A DNA stretch of 64,000 bases from Sequoia sempervirens (GCA_007258455.2 VDFB02254959.1:124001-188000); one strand, 5' to 3'. Positions 10,816 to 22,611 are shown, numbered from the stretch's first letter. Notes: generated by a model not told the origin, from the sequence alone. Program-made: numbers and translations.

Positions 10816-12804
10816 CTAACACTGATCGATCAAGAGGTCATTCGCTTCCCACTCTAGGTCATTGTAGGGGGAAGGAGGATGAGCCTGTAGTGATGGGATG
10901 TTAAGAGGAGGAGCATTCGACCCACCCACAACAAGGGCTAAGGAGGAAGGCCCCTCGAGGTCCTCTCCACCGAGCTCTTGTGGAGCTAGGGTTAGTGATT
11001 TTGTGAAGATCACTAATGAGGCTAGAACTTCATCCATAGAGTTAAACATGCACCTTATAGGAGCGTCACGTGTAACTTTAATGGACGCGGCAAGTTGTGC
11101 CTAAGATTCACCACTAGGCTTGCTGAATGACTCAAGAATGATGACAAACTCAGGGGAAGCCAGAACGGGTTCCATCACCAAGACAAAACAAGTCAACACA
11201 GGGCTGCCTTGTGAAGAAGGTGGGATCCTCTTATGTCCTTCATTGCTAGAAGGACCACACTCCACCTTTTGCCTCATTGGAGGAGATGAACTCCCCATAG
11301 ATGAGGCTAGAGGTACGGAGGAGGAGGAAAGAACCGCAGTAGATATGACCGAGGTGTTAGTCATATCCACGGGTTTCGGGAAAGGTGGCTCCATCAAAGG
11401 AGCAATGAACACCTAAACCCCCTTAGGGTTAGGCATGTTCATACTTGTAGTAGAAGCCGGAAGCAGTGCAGGACCAAACTGAAGAGAAGCAAAAGGAAGG
11501 GGAGAAGAAGATGTTGTAAGAAGCCCTGAAGCAAGGGCAGTCATTTCTTCCTCCTTCCTTTGGGAGGCGGTCTGCTCAGCCAAGAGAGCCTTTTGTCAGC
11601 TCTTGCACTCACACGCAAGGTGGTTCCTACAAATCTTTGAGCTAGAGGTCAGATGTTGCAAAGGAACAAAAGGCTCCTGCTCAACCATGGGGACATCCAC
11701 TATAACTATTTTTGGCAGAGGAACAGATTCCTAAATGGGAGCAGGAGGAATAGGTTGAGGAGCAAAAGGGGGAGTTAGCTCAAGAGCCTCAGCAGTGGGC
11801 CTCTTCCTATTCACTGTCTTGGGAGCAGGAGCAATAGGAGGCTGTGGAGGTCAAGACAAACAGGACTCTCCATGGGAGACCTTCTTCCTATTGTACCGAA
11901 CGGGTCTACACTCTGTCAGCAGAATAGGAAGTTCTAATGCAAGACGCTTCAACTTTCGCCAAGCAGGCACCATAGGATTCTCTTGTAAACAAGGAGCAAA
12001 ACTTGATGGTACCATAGTAGAGTGAGAAGAAGCATCATACTAACCAGTGGAAGAGGAAGAAGGAGGATCGTGGGAATGCTTCTCTTCTTCCTTCCTTCGT
12101 GCCTTAGTGGCGTCGCTATCAGCCTTTAAGCAAGCCCTATGTGAAACAACATGAGGCAAGGGAGGGTACCTCACTTTCGGCCTTAGGAACCCTTTCTTAT
12201 AATTCTAATATGTTTGGTGTAGAAGTTCCATCCTAGGTGGAAGAGGAACAACGGGCGCAGGCCAAGAGTAATCCAAAGAGTAGCTACCACGAGTAATCGG
12301 TAGTTTATAACTGGTGTTGTGAATTACATGTACAGAACCCCCATGGATAAATTTTAAACATTTATGCATGACCAAGGGTACCATGTTCATAGCTACCAAC
12401 CAATGGATACCCAAATTCACCCTAAAGAGCTCAAACTCAGGGATAATGTCAAAAAGGAGTTTCATAGATTTAGGTCCAACCAAGACCGACAGGACAATAC
12501 TACCCAAAGGGGGCATGGAAAGCCCATCATGTGTGTGGATGGTGCTCACAAGTGTGTCATACCCATCTTTATGTAAGAAGTTAATCAACATAATCTCCTC
12601 AATTATTATGTTTACTTGTGACATCGGATCAATGAGAACACCTACTACGATATTTCCTTTGATTCGTGTAGGAATATCGAGAGGAGATGGGTCCTTGTTA
12701 AAACCCATCAACAAGTTTTGTGAAGTGAAGGTTATACCAGTACCACTATCCATAGGTCGCGTAAAGGGAATAGGTTGATACAAGAAGGAGGCCATTATGC
12801 ACAC
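10816..12804 (-). pseudogene. single long ORF of element A: retropepsin-like domain plus Pro/Ser-rich tail
   Basis: One reading frame of about 660 codons runs from 12804 (better start MASFLYQPIPF at about 12795) to a TAG at 10816-10818, with roughly six stops and no frameshift seen. Residues 1-200 resemble a plant retropepsin-like domain: FTSQNLLMGFNKDPSPLDIP, then VLIDPMSQVNIIIEEIML, then PEFELFRVNLGIHWLVAMN and HKCLKFIHGGSVHVIH. The expected Asp-Thr/Ser-Gly reads DPMS. The middle is rich in Pro, Ser and Glu. The C-terminus has EDLEGPSSLALVV, then AHPPSPYNDLEWEANDLL, a block also present in element B. The same frame surviving in two distant copies argues for a real protein. The function of the tail is unknown. 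Confidence 0.7.
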
Positions 12805-13021
12805 TAGACAATACCTTCACAGAGTCCCTAAAGGTTGATGGATAAGATAGTGACCCAATTAAGGTTTTGTATTGCAACACCTTCGCAACCTTCCAACTAT
12901 GTGAACTAGGGGTCACAAGTTAGGTTGTAAGGCAATAGCCTTACAACACTCGCACCTGCAACACTCCTAGAGTATGAGGAAAGGAACTGTTAGTATCGCA
13001 AAAATGGAGCCAAAATGTTTC

Positions 13022-13040
13022 ATGTCGGGTTCACCAAAAA
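13022..13040 (-). other. primer-binding site-like sequence of element A
   Basis: Adjacent to the 5' LTR, the minus strand reads TGGTGAACCCGACATG. It starts with the TGG complementary to a tRNA CCA end. Element B has TGGTGAACTCGACATG in the same place. I could not assign the tRNA. Confidence 0.65.
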
Positions 13041-14296
13041 TGTAAGAGAGGGGGACCACCACATGCAAGGCCCTAGGTCACAGAGGGCCAAGATGCAGAA
13101 GGCTGCCCTAACATACCTTAGCTTTAAGGGGTGTTAGGATATGCAAGGACGAGAATGATGAGGACTATAAGGTCCTTCCATCACTCTATAGACCTAAAAT
13201 ACATAACGGGGCTAGGAAAGCCAGTTTTTAGGTTCAACATTGCACCTCACAAAGCTCTCTGCCCAAGGACAAAAGGGCAATCCTTGGAAAATAGTGTGGC
13301 ATGGTGGCGTCTCTAAAATGCGCTAGCGTCCGTATGGCTAGACAACTAGAGAGACAAGGTCAAACCTAATAAAACAAGCTAACGGCCTAGCTAAATATTA
13401 CTGAAGGGCCAAAATAACGTGATTAAGTAAACAAAATACTCTCTAATGTGATAAAGCAAAAATGCAAGAGTTAGGGTGGTAAGAAGGATCTCACAAAAAA
13501 ACTCATTCACCAGCTAGCTCCTTGAGAATTCCTTCACCCACACACAAAGAGGAGGAGAATGTTGGGTGGTTGTATAGGGTTTTTCCTCAGTCAGACCCCC
13601 ATTTAGGTGTTTCCACCTCCAAGATAGCCAAGAAAGCGAGTATGGTAAAGAAAGTACTATAATGAAGAATACCAAGAACACTAAAAAATAGTAAGTGTGC
13701 TTGCTCAACCAAGTGATAAAGGGAAGGAAAGGGAAGCTTACAACCTCTACCAAGAGCACTTAACGCTGCTTCAGGGAGAAAATGAGAGTACTTGAGCCTC
13801 TGCTGCAATGGTGTTGTCCTAAACTTGCTCTATCAAAGTGATGGAGTGAAGTTGTTGTTGCAATGGAGTGCAAGAATGTTGCTTGAAAGCTTGAGAGTGA
13901 GTGCAAGAGTATGAAAGTGAGCTTGTGAATGAAGTGAAGAAGCTCTGAAGAAGTTAGAATGCATGTAGAAGGAGAGAATTTGAAGAGGAGATAAAGAAAC
14001 AACCATATTCAGGTCGTTCGTCCGAAGAGGGCATTACAACTTGACTCCCAATGAGAAGTGTAACACCTCTACAGGTTCAATCGCAGGAATCTACCAGGGA
14101 CATAAGTGTGTCACACGGACAGCTGCACGTCGCATAGGTGTCCCCGACAAAAACTCCCCAACTGACACTCAAAACAGGTGCCAAGTGGGATGAAAGCAAC
14201 GGACTTAGGTGTAATTAAGCCTCCGAACTTGGTTTTCTAAAGTGGAGAAGGGAAAAAGGGGAATTTTCATAAGGGGTGCAAATTCATTCTTATATA
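13041..14296 (-). repeat. 5' LTR of element A
   Basis: A 1,256-bp copy of the repeat at 8074-9332. It starts TGTAAGAGAGGGGG on the plus strand and ends TTCTTATATA, where CA has decayed to TA. Confidence 0.9.
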
Positions 14297-14450
14297 GCTG
14301 AAAAAGAGCACTTGTACACTTGCTCTACAAAATGGATGACATGCTTGAGCGTTGATTTTAAGTGCCCGAGCATAAACTTATACCTTCCCTTAATGCACTA
14401 GCACTAATTTTTAGCACCCCGACACTTGACTTCTTAAAGTGCAAAGACAT

Positions 14451-14485
14451 GTAGGAGTGTTGATTTTCATCGCCCCTACATGCCA
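14451..14485. repeat. hairpin module 3
   Basis: ATGTAGGAG and CCCCTACAT arms with one mismatch. The loop contains GTTGATTTTCATC, the same loop core as module 4. Confidence 0.7.
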
Positions 14486-14500
14486 ATTACTATCTCAAGA

Positions 14501-14531
14501 TGTAGGAGCATTGATTTTCAGCGCTCCTACA
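14501..14531. repeat. hairpin module 4 (perfect 9-bp arms)
   Basis: TGTAGGAGC at 14501-14509 pairs with GCTCCTACA at 14523-14531. The loop ATTGATTTTCAGC is close to that of modules 1 and 3. Confidence 0.85.
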
Positions 14532-14780
14532 CAAAAACCAATTTTCTTCCATAATGCTCTGAAATCACTCCATTTTCACTCTGAACCGCATTTTTTTGCT
14601 CACACTCCATTTTTGGTGCCAAATTTCTTGTTTCACACTTGCTCCAAGTTGCATGCTTGCTTCACGCTTCCCAATGTTACAATTTCACCTAACATTTATT
14701 GATTCACCATCCTTACAGTTTCTCTCCAAATCTCGTCAAGTGATCCTGAAAGTGATATCCTTTGATCTTGATTCTTCGAG

Positions 14781-17479
14781 ATGACAGCAAATAAGCCTCC
14801 ATCATCTTCTAAGAAAGAGGGAAAAATGAAATATAAATACTAGGGTGTCTTTCCACCTACCATGGTAATCTCAAAGGTGGATGAAATAAAGGACACGGAG
14901 GTTGGTCATTAGGGCCTTAAAGATTTTTTGAAAAGAACTGAGCAAAAGCCCTTGGAAGAGAGCATGAGAGCTATTGTCCATAGCAATATGCATCTGGTGT
15001 CCACATTCCAAACATTTGCTCAACATATAGAGTTTGTTCTCTAGGTTGTATCCCACTACATCAAGTATACCAAAAGTGTAACAGACTCCTCTGGACAAGT
15101 GATGATGAGAATAGACCCTAAATTATTTGACATTGTTTTCAAAGTTCCACTCATGGAAAAATACACAAAGATTTCAATCCAACAAGCACAGGAGGTCTAT
15201 GATTTAGATCCCAACAAGGCTAAAAATTTAATTAACAACCAGTGGTTGAAAACACCTAGGCCCACTATTTCAAGATGGCCGAAGGGGCTTCCTTGAAGTG
15301 ACTTCAAATAGGATGTTAGGGATATGATCACCCTCCTAAGTAGGGTGAAAGGATTTCCAAAATCATCTCATTTTCAAGATTGGATGTATTAATACATTTG
15401 GATCATTCAGAAAAAGAAGGCTCATATTGATTAGGGAACCCAAATCAATGATGAAATCCATGAGCAACTAATAAATGTGCTAACCACTTTGAAGTTCTAC
15501 ATGACTTCTTATTTGGTGTATGTTACGGCCATGATGAGGAAATTTATGGGATTATCTACAAGGGGGAACCAGTACTCCATACCTATGTATAAGTATTTTT
15601 TCCAATTGGAGCTGAAGGAAAGTCTTCATCATTTCAGCAGGGTCACAAATGCCTTCTTTGCACCTCTACTTTTTAGTTTTCACCCAACTCTCAAAAAGAA
15701 GAGAGTATCTGACGAGGCCTACAAAGTGGTGAGTAAAGTCAGGTGTATATTCTTGCAATTTCCAACTTTCACTTACATGAGGGTAGGTTGCTATATTGGG
15801 TGTCCTTACATGTTGCTCAAATATCCCTTAGATAAATGGATACTCATGGAGCTATGTAGATAGCTTATCTCAGTTCACAAGGAACGAATGAGAATTCACA
15901 AACCGGGTTTCAAGTTCCCTTATATGATTAGTAGATATACCATTCACAGTGTGCAAAAGGCAAAGTCAGTTGCTACATAAATGCAGATCATGACCATAAG
16001 GACATACAAATACAAATTTGACTTTGACTACCAGGATGTAAATAGGAAATTGAAGAAGGGTCATAGACACAAGTACCACTTCGAAGACATATGGGCTAAA
16101 TGCAGAGATGAAGAGGACATCTACAAAATGGATTATTGCAGGCTGACCGTAGAGTAGATCAGGAATCTTGGTGTTGCTAACCTACCAGAGGGTTTCAAAG
16201 ATCCTGGTGACATCATTAATGCTACCTATGATGAAAATAAAATTTCTAGGAGACCTTTGATTGTAGTACAATGGTCTAAGAAGGAAAGTGTCCCCATTAG
16301 GGAAATCCTTGCTCCCATATTGGCCAACACAATAGAATGGTTGCACAAACATGATTTCTAGATGAAAGCCTTCAGGAAAGAGTTAGAAGGAGAATTACCT
16401 GGAGCATAAGCCAGCCAACAACAGGAACTCCACACAAAAGAAAAGCATGCAGCTACTCCCTCTTCTTCCCAAAGAGGCCCTAGAATCAAGTTCATTGTTG
16501 GAAATAAGGATACACGGACAGTTGAAGAAGAAGAGGCCACAAAATCTGAACCATTTCATGCAAAAGGAAAAGGGAATGCTTCTAAAGAGGAATGTTTTGA
16601 AGAATAAGGAAATGAAAGTGAGCAATCTATTGAAGAAGAAGAATTTGATTAAAAACACTCTAATGAGGAAGAAGGTTTTTTAGAAGAACAAGAGTTTGAA
16701 GAAGAAGAAGGTGAACAAGAAGGTGATAAACAGGAACTCGAGCATGATGAAGAACAAACTCTATCTCCACATGAGAATGTTGTCAAAAATCTTCCCCAAA
16801 CTTCATCACTCATTACTTTAAATGTTCCTCATGCACCTCCTAATCCTACCACTCCTCCACCACCACCTCCTACTTCACCTCCTCCTACATCCACCATACA
16901 TGTAGTGGACATTTCCACTCCCCCTGCAGCATCAACCATCCTTGCCACTCCTACCGTTTCAAATCAACAAATTGTTGATATCTTGTCAAGCTCTCCCTCA
17001 TCCATCCCAAGTTTGTCATCTTCATCTTTTGACGTTACATCTGAAGCTGAATTTACCGCGTAAGCTCCTTGATGAAGATCATATTTTCCTCTTGGACAGT
17101 GAACTTTCATAGATCTACAAGGGAGTTGTCATGAAGCAAATTAAGGATGTGAACTTTTCAAAGGCCTCAATGCACATCATTTGTGATATACGGATAACTC
17201 TGAATAATATCAAGACACATCCTAACAAATGCAAGAAGGTTCATTCATCTATTAGAAGGTCAATCACAAGAGTTCACACCCTTGTCGATTACACAGTCAG
17301 TCCAGATGATACATTCATATAGGAGACCAAGAAGAAATATGAAGACTTCTACGCCCAATTCAACGAAACATGAAGACTTCTTTTCTCCAGTGTTGAATAT
17401 TTTTATGCTTTCCTTTACGCATTTTGTAAATAGTTTTCGACATCTTAAATGTCTTTTCAACAAATGTAATTACATGTAA
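14781..17479 (+). pseudogene. ORF-X: long extra reading frame of unknown function downstream of integrase
   Basis: From ATG at 14781 one frame runs to 17061 (about 760 codons). It is broken only by about 15 stop codons and not by indels. A frame change then leads to a C-terminal part (MKQIKDVNFSKASMHIICDI at 17131) ending near 17479. Order: a Lys/Ser N-terminus; a non-repetitive middle of about 500 residues (for example DPNKAKNLINNQWLKTPRP, GLSTRGNQYSIPMYKYF, ESLHHFSRVTNAFFAPLLF); a Glu-rich stretch about 16530-16750; a Pro/Ser/Thr-rich stretch about 16800-17000 with a run of six Pro; a Lys/His-rich tail. I see no transmembrane or nucleic-acid motif that I can name. It could be an envelope-position ORF of the element, ORF1 of an adjoining element, or a captured gene. 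Confidence 0.6.
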
Positions 17480-17527
17480 AATCTGAGATATTTTCCCAAA
17501 ACGATGGACAACATTTTTTACTAAGTC

Positions 17528-17568
17528 AAAGTTAGGTGAGATTTTCCTAATTTAGCTCACCTAACTTT
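17528..17568. repeat. perfect 13-bp inverted repeat upstream of the TATA box
   Basis: AAAGTTAGGTGAG (17528-17540) pairs exactly with CTCACCTAACTTT (17556-17568) across a 15-base loop. It lies about 50 bases before the TATA-like sequence, so a regulatory role in the LTR is possible. Confidence 0.8.
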
Positions 17569-17611
17569 CCTAATTTTTCTCATCTAATTTCCTAGATTTT
17601 CTCTTCACTCT

Positions 17612-17624
17612 CTTTTATAAATAA
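17612..17624 (+). promoter_or_regulatory. TATA-like element of the probable Tat-like LTR
   Basis: TTTTATAAATAAG lies within a pyrimidine-rich context, as in plant LTR promoters. Inference only. Confidence 0.4.
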
Positions 17625-18425
17625 GATGGAATTCTATTGTAATATTTATCTTTTATCTCTTACAACAAAGTGCTACCCATTTTGAGAAGCAACTACATGA
17701 AACTTTGTGTTCATCTTTGTGTATCTATTTTGATCAATAAAGAAGAAAATTGCATACCAAACTTTGTGTTGGATCAATCATCTTTTGGATTTGATTAAGA
17801 TTAACAGGGATTAGTGTGTGAGATCTAAGGGCTTTGAATAAATCTATGTAAACTTTTTATTGCACTCTTTATTCGGATTTGTGTTTATATTTGGATAACT
17901 ATTGGTGGATTATCTACAAGACTTTGTGCTTGTAATTGTTCATGCTACTCGTGGAATTTTTGTATCTAGGAAGACTTTGTGCTTCTAATATGAAAAAATT
18001 TACATCTCTCAAGGATCCATCAGCGAAAAGCTATGAAACGACTTTGTGCCTTCATGAGCTTTTCTTTCTTATTTTATTGTTTATTATTATCATGTTGGTA
18101 TCTCTTACCTTTCCTTTGACAAGATAGAGATATTGGAATTACTGCTTTGTTTTTAGTTTAAAGTTGCATCGAATCAGAACTATCAATTATGAAGCATTGT
18201 AAAACATATTCTCTAAAAAAAGAGAGAAGTGTGAATGCGACATGCCCCCATCTCATAATCGTAGTGTACATATTTGTGAATATTTAATTAGTTTTACTTA
18301 GCTTTTGTAAGCAATAAGAAGGGAACCTCCCCTTTCTGAGAGGAGAGATTACATCTCACATAGTTGTGGTTGAAATCAAGGTTGTGTAATACGTTAAAAA
18401 GGGATTACATAATTTTCACCTAACA

Positions 18426-19434
18426 ATATCTAAAGAATCTTAGATAGGGACTTTGTTTAGGCTTAATGCCTCCACTTTTTGTAACTCTTCCAATGTAACT
18501 AGCACTAAAAATGCATGTATGTTTTGGCACCATAGATTGGGTCACATAAGTGAAAAGGTTCTTAAGAATATTTTGAATAAAAAGTTGGTTGATAGTATTT
18601 TTTATTATTCTATTAGAAAAATTGATTTTTATGAGAATTGTGTGTTTGGTAAACAAAATAGATCATCATTTTCTAATGGGACTAATAAAGCTAAGAGGTT
18701 ATTAGAGTTCATTCATTCAGATGTGTTTGACCAGTGGATGTTGAATCTTTTGGAAAATCTCATTATTATGTTACTTTCATTGATGATGTGTCAAGATACG
18801 CCTGTATTTATTTTATACATGAAAATTTTGAAGTTTTCACTAAGTTTAAGGAATTTAAAGCCTTAGTTGAGAAGCAAGTAGATTATAAAATAAGGGTTAT
18901 GAGATCTGACAATGGGGGTGAATATTGTTCTAGGGAATTTGATGATTTCTATAAGCATGCAATTATTGTTTAACAAAAGACTAATCCTTATACACCTCAA
19001 CAAAATGGGGTAGCCAAAAGAATGAATCAAACCTTGATGGAAAGAGCTAGGAGCATGTTGAGTGGTGCTAAGCTTGATAGATGCTTTTGGGAAAAAGTTG
19101 TAATTGTTGCATGTTATTTGGTTAATAGATCTCCTTGTTCAACTCTTGTTGATAAAACTCCTTATGAAGTGTGGATAGGTAGAAATCCTTCTGTTTCACA
19201 TTTAAGGGTCTTCGGTTGTGAGGCTTTTATTCATGTGCCTCAAGAGAAGCATTCTAAGTTGGATCCAAAAGCACAAAAATGCATCTTTGTTGGTTATGAT
19301 GAAATTTTAAAAGGTTATAAGCTTTGGAATCCACTAACCCATAAAATGGTTTTCTCTAGAGATGTGATTTTCAAGGAGTTTAGAGCTTACTCGGGTGAAG
19401 AACAACCAAAGGAGAAAGATAAAACAAAAATAGT
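18426..19434 (+). pseudogene. copia-1: GAG-pre-integrase and integrase core (left half of a split element)
   Basis: FWHHRLGHISEKVLKN with ENCVFGKQ is the copia zinc-binding pre-integrase region. HSDVFD holds the first catalytic Asp. A frame change near 18735 leads to YYVTFIDDVSRYACIYF, RSDNGGEY (second Asp, about 18903) and PQQNGVAKRMNQTLMERARSM, where the catalytic Glu reads Lys. The core ends with VFGCEAFIHVPQEKHSKLDPKAQKCIFVGY and FSRDVIF. The reading frame runs straight into the G-family LTR at 19435. The right half of the element resumes at 52504. Confidence 0.85.
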
Positions 19435-20263
19435 TGTTACATCTTGAGTGTTATTATCTATTTACTATTACCTAGTTTGGTAATTGCTTCAATAAATGTG
19501 AATGTGTTCTATTTATGAATTATGATGGAAATATGATGAATGAATGTTTGATTCAAATTAAATTCTTTATGATTCAATATATGAAATATATATTATGAAT
19601 ATGACATGTATGTGATGTATATGAATGCAATTATTTAGCTAACTATTGTTATGGTAAACTAAGTTGAATGGAGGAACAGGTTCAAGCCTCTAGAAGAGAG
19701 GGGAAGTATCACTTAGGAGAAGAACTTGGTCTGGTAACCTTTATTTCGGCCTTACTGAGCATTCACACACTCATTCCCTAGTTGGTCTTAGTTAAGTCAA
19801 GTCAGTTTGGGTTATGGGTAAGTGATCTTTAGTCTAGTTGTGTATGTTTATATTGATTTGTGATCTTGTTGTATGAATGTTTGTAATAAGGTAAGTGATG
19901 AAGTTTTGATGTTGAGTTGAAGTCCTTCCTTGTATGTTTATTGTTATGTCAATGGGATATATGCTTAAAATGTATATATATGTATATATGTACGTGTCTA
20001 TGGTAAAATCATACATGTGAGTGAATACATACATGAGTATACGTAGGTAGACATACCTATGCATGCTCATGGATGGATTACCCATATGCATGGGAATACC
20101 AATTACAATGACATATATATACATTTTTTTATATATATGTCAATCGATGAATTATGAGTATGAGTGTTTTTATAAAGATATTGAAATAATATTATGTATA
20201 TGTATATATGTGGTATATATATTAATATATATGTGTAAATTAATATAGTAACATATATATTAA

Positions 20264-20294
<31 letters not shown>

Positions 20295-22611
20295 TTATAT
20301 ATAATTGCATATATATACACATAATATTATTCTTTATATTTATATGTTTATTTATTAAATGTATTTGAAAACTTAATGAAATGTCCATATATATTAAGAT
20401 ATTTATATATAATCTAATGGATATATATATATACATATATATATGTATATATACATACATATATATATGTATATATACCTATATGTATGTATATATACCT
20501 ATATATATGTATATATACATATATATGTATATATACATATATATATACATATATATAAATGATATATATACATATATATAAATGATATATATATATACAT
20601 ATATATAAATATGATATATATATATACATATATATATAAATGATATATATATACATATATATGATATATATATACATATATATGATATATATAAATGAAA
20701 GTTGTTAAGGTAATATCCAAGCATATAACATAGCATTATTCTTAAGTGAAGTGTTGTAGTGAATAAAGTGCATATGTCACATAATGTGCAACCTATAATA
20801 GAATGATAATCGGTGCATAAAGTGCTTTAAGACAAAGTCAAACCAATGAATAAAGCATGTGGGAGTTTAATTGTTGTTGTGTAATCGCTTGAGAAGGAAG
20901 TTAATACTATTTTAAAAGCCATTTGAAACTGTCAAACCACTAGCTATTATCTTGGGCGCCAATATATGAATGTGACACCATATTACAATTGTTGGGAATG
21001 TATAACAAGTCTTCAAAATACACATAATCCTGTAAATAGCATTGAGACTCAGCCAAGAGAAAACTTGGTAGCATCATGTGAAGGAATTTGAATTGGGAAA
21101 CTTGTTTTGAGTTTGATGTCCCTTATATCAAGTCGACTCAACCATTTAAATGGTGAGGACTGTGATGTGTTGCAAACCTATGAGTTAGCTTGGTGAGTCA
21201 TTGCATGAGGTTATAAAGGTTGTAGAAATATTAACTTGTTTGTAGCCTTTGATTGTTCACAATTTAGTATAAATAGAGGTGCTCATTCTACCAATTGTTA
21301 CACTTATCAATCTAAATTTCTTTATGTTATTCTATTGTGAATTTTGTGTAAGTGAGTTGAGAATTGTGAGATAGAGAGTTTCTTGTTATTTTATATTGGT
21401 TTTGTTGAGAGATTTAGAGAGAAGCTTGTAGAGGCATTTTAGTCATTCGAAGTGGAGTTGCAAGTGATCTTTAGCCATTAAGCTGGAAGGGAAGATTACT
21501 CAGTTGGAGCTTTGCATAGGCATGATGATTTCTACTCCCTTGTCATTATGTTGAAAAGATTGTTTATTATGATGTCATGTTGGAAAGATTGTCTTTTATG
21601 TGTGTTTAGATGCTTGCAATTCTTTTGAAATTTCTTTGATTATTCCTTGTATTGGATAACCTTTCTTTTGGGTATATATGTATATAGATAAATATACCAT
21701 CATGGGTTTTATACGATTGCATACTATTTATACTATTCATAGAGTGTTGAAACTAAACGTAGTTTGACAATACTCTAGGTGTGTGGCATAAGATAGATTT
21801 GTTTGTTGACCTTTATAGCAAGTCATTTTGATATAAGATAATGTGAAGGTTATTCTTGGGGTTAGGATAATCCTCGAGAAAGGGGATAACCTTAGAATAG
21901 AATACTAATGATCAATACAAATCGAGCAATAAAATATGGTGAAATAGATGACCTCACAAGAAGTTACTGGATGATGAATCTTTGGACAAAGTAGTGTAGG
22001 TAGCCATTTTCTACACTGTCAGTTCACTGTGTGATCCAATTTACATTCTAGGTTGAGTTAATCATATATGAGGTAGTAGACATTATGGTAGCTCTAGATA
22101 TGTAGGACACATCACTATGCTCAGAAAAGGCTATTTGAAGGATGAGGTTACCAAACCAATCTCTTTGTCTAAGGGAGATCCATCTTACCAAGTTTGGTAG
22201 ATGTGTAAGGGACCGCAGTGATTCCATGGTTGGCGAAAAAGCACTTGAGTGATGCTTTTCCTCATGCAGTTGGCGGCCAAGATTTCGGATAAGGACATTC
22301 TAGACCATTTGTATTGCTAGTTCTTGTAAGCTTGTTGAAGCAATGTATGTAATCATGATTCCATATATATGGAAATTGTAATGTGAAACATTATCTTGAA
22401 TATATTTATGTAAAGTTAAATCATACTTATATTATTGGAATGATTCTTTGATTATGCAATAGAAAAGTTTGGATAAAGATATATTTCAAATGATGCATTT
22501 ATTATTGAATAGAAAAGAAAAAATTTGTTGCTTTTACATTAGATGCATAGAAAATTTACATGTGGGTAAAAACTTAGTAGATTTACTAGGTAGAACAATG
22601 GGCATGTTAAA
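19435..22611 (+). repeat. G-family LTR a (3,177 bp)
   Basis: It starts TGTTACATC and ends TGTTAAA (TGTTACA in LTRs c and d). TATA-like TATAAATAG lies at about 21271. It includes an AT-rich satellite-like zone (20107-20695). It is followed by TTAGT and then copia-1 sequence, the same flank as at LTR d. Confidence 0.85.
20107..20695. repeat. AT-rich minisatellite in LTR a
   Basis: Long TA/CATA/TATG runs. From about 20535 to 20690 a unit resembling ATATATACATATATATAAAT followed by GAT recurs five to six times. Shorter versions occur in LTRs b, c and d, so the tract explains much of the length difference among LTRs. Confidence 0.9.

Larger units (their letters stand above)
8074..14296 (-). mobile_element. 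element A: complete non-autonomous LTR retrotransposon
   Basis: Two direct repeats of 1,259 and 1,256 bp bound a 3.7-kb interior. Read on the minus strand, each LTR starts TGTATAAGAG and ends CTCTTACA. A primer site-like TGGTGAACCCGACATG lies just inside the 5' LTR (right end) and a polypurine tract AAAGTGGGGGAAAAA just inside the 3' LTR (left end). The interior has one ORF and no RT, RNase H or integrase, so the element would depend on enzymes supplied in trans. Flanks ACTAA (8069-8073) and GCTGA (14297-14301) may be a 5-bp target duplication differing by two transitions. Element B at 58147-63744 is the same family on the other strand. Confidence 0.9.
14297..14780 (+). other. noncoding zone downstream of integrase, right part
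   Basis: Continuation of 6823-8073 after element A. It carries two clear hairpins (14451-14485 and 14501-14531) and older relatives between 14300 and 14440. The last 200 bases before the ORF-X ATG are pyrimidine-rich. No coding frame is supported. Confidence 0.6.
1..18425 (+). mobile_element. Ty3/gypsy element, Tat-like, 5' end outside window, split by other insertions
   Basis: Domains read on the plus strand in the order gag, aspartic protease, RNase H, RT, RNase H, integrase. A noncoding stretch, a long extra reading frame and a probable 3' LTR ending near 18425 follow. The extra RNase H before RT is the reason for the Tat-like label; some plant Tat-lineage elements are known to carry an added archaeal-type RNase H. 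A solo LTR (1783-3318) and element A (8074-14296) interrupt it. Without these, about 10.7 kb of the element is present. The 5' LTR, primer site and start of gag lie left of the window. Whether the 14781-17479 frame belongs to this element or to a neighbour fused to it is inferred from position only. Confidence 0.7.
17473..18425 (+). repeat. probable 3' LTR of the Tat-like element
   Basis: This follows the end of ORF-X directly. It begins near TGTAAAATCTGAG and ends CACCTAACA, where copia-1 integrase sequence starts at once. It has a TATA-like TTTTATAAATA at about 17613 and an AATAAA-type signal near 17737 (CAATAAAGAAG). The matching 5' LTR is outside the window, so the boundaries cannot be checked here. 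Confidence 0.45.

Noticed and set aside
11120..11416. Plus-strand open frame inside element A
   Set aside because: It is the complement of the Pro/Ser-rich minus-strand ORF, which is supported by homology with element B.
20260..20736. Open frames of Tyr/Ile repeats on both strands
   Set aside because: They are translations of the TA/CATA minisatellite and have no protein-like composition.
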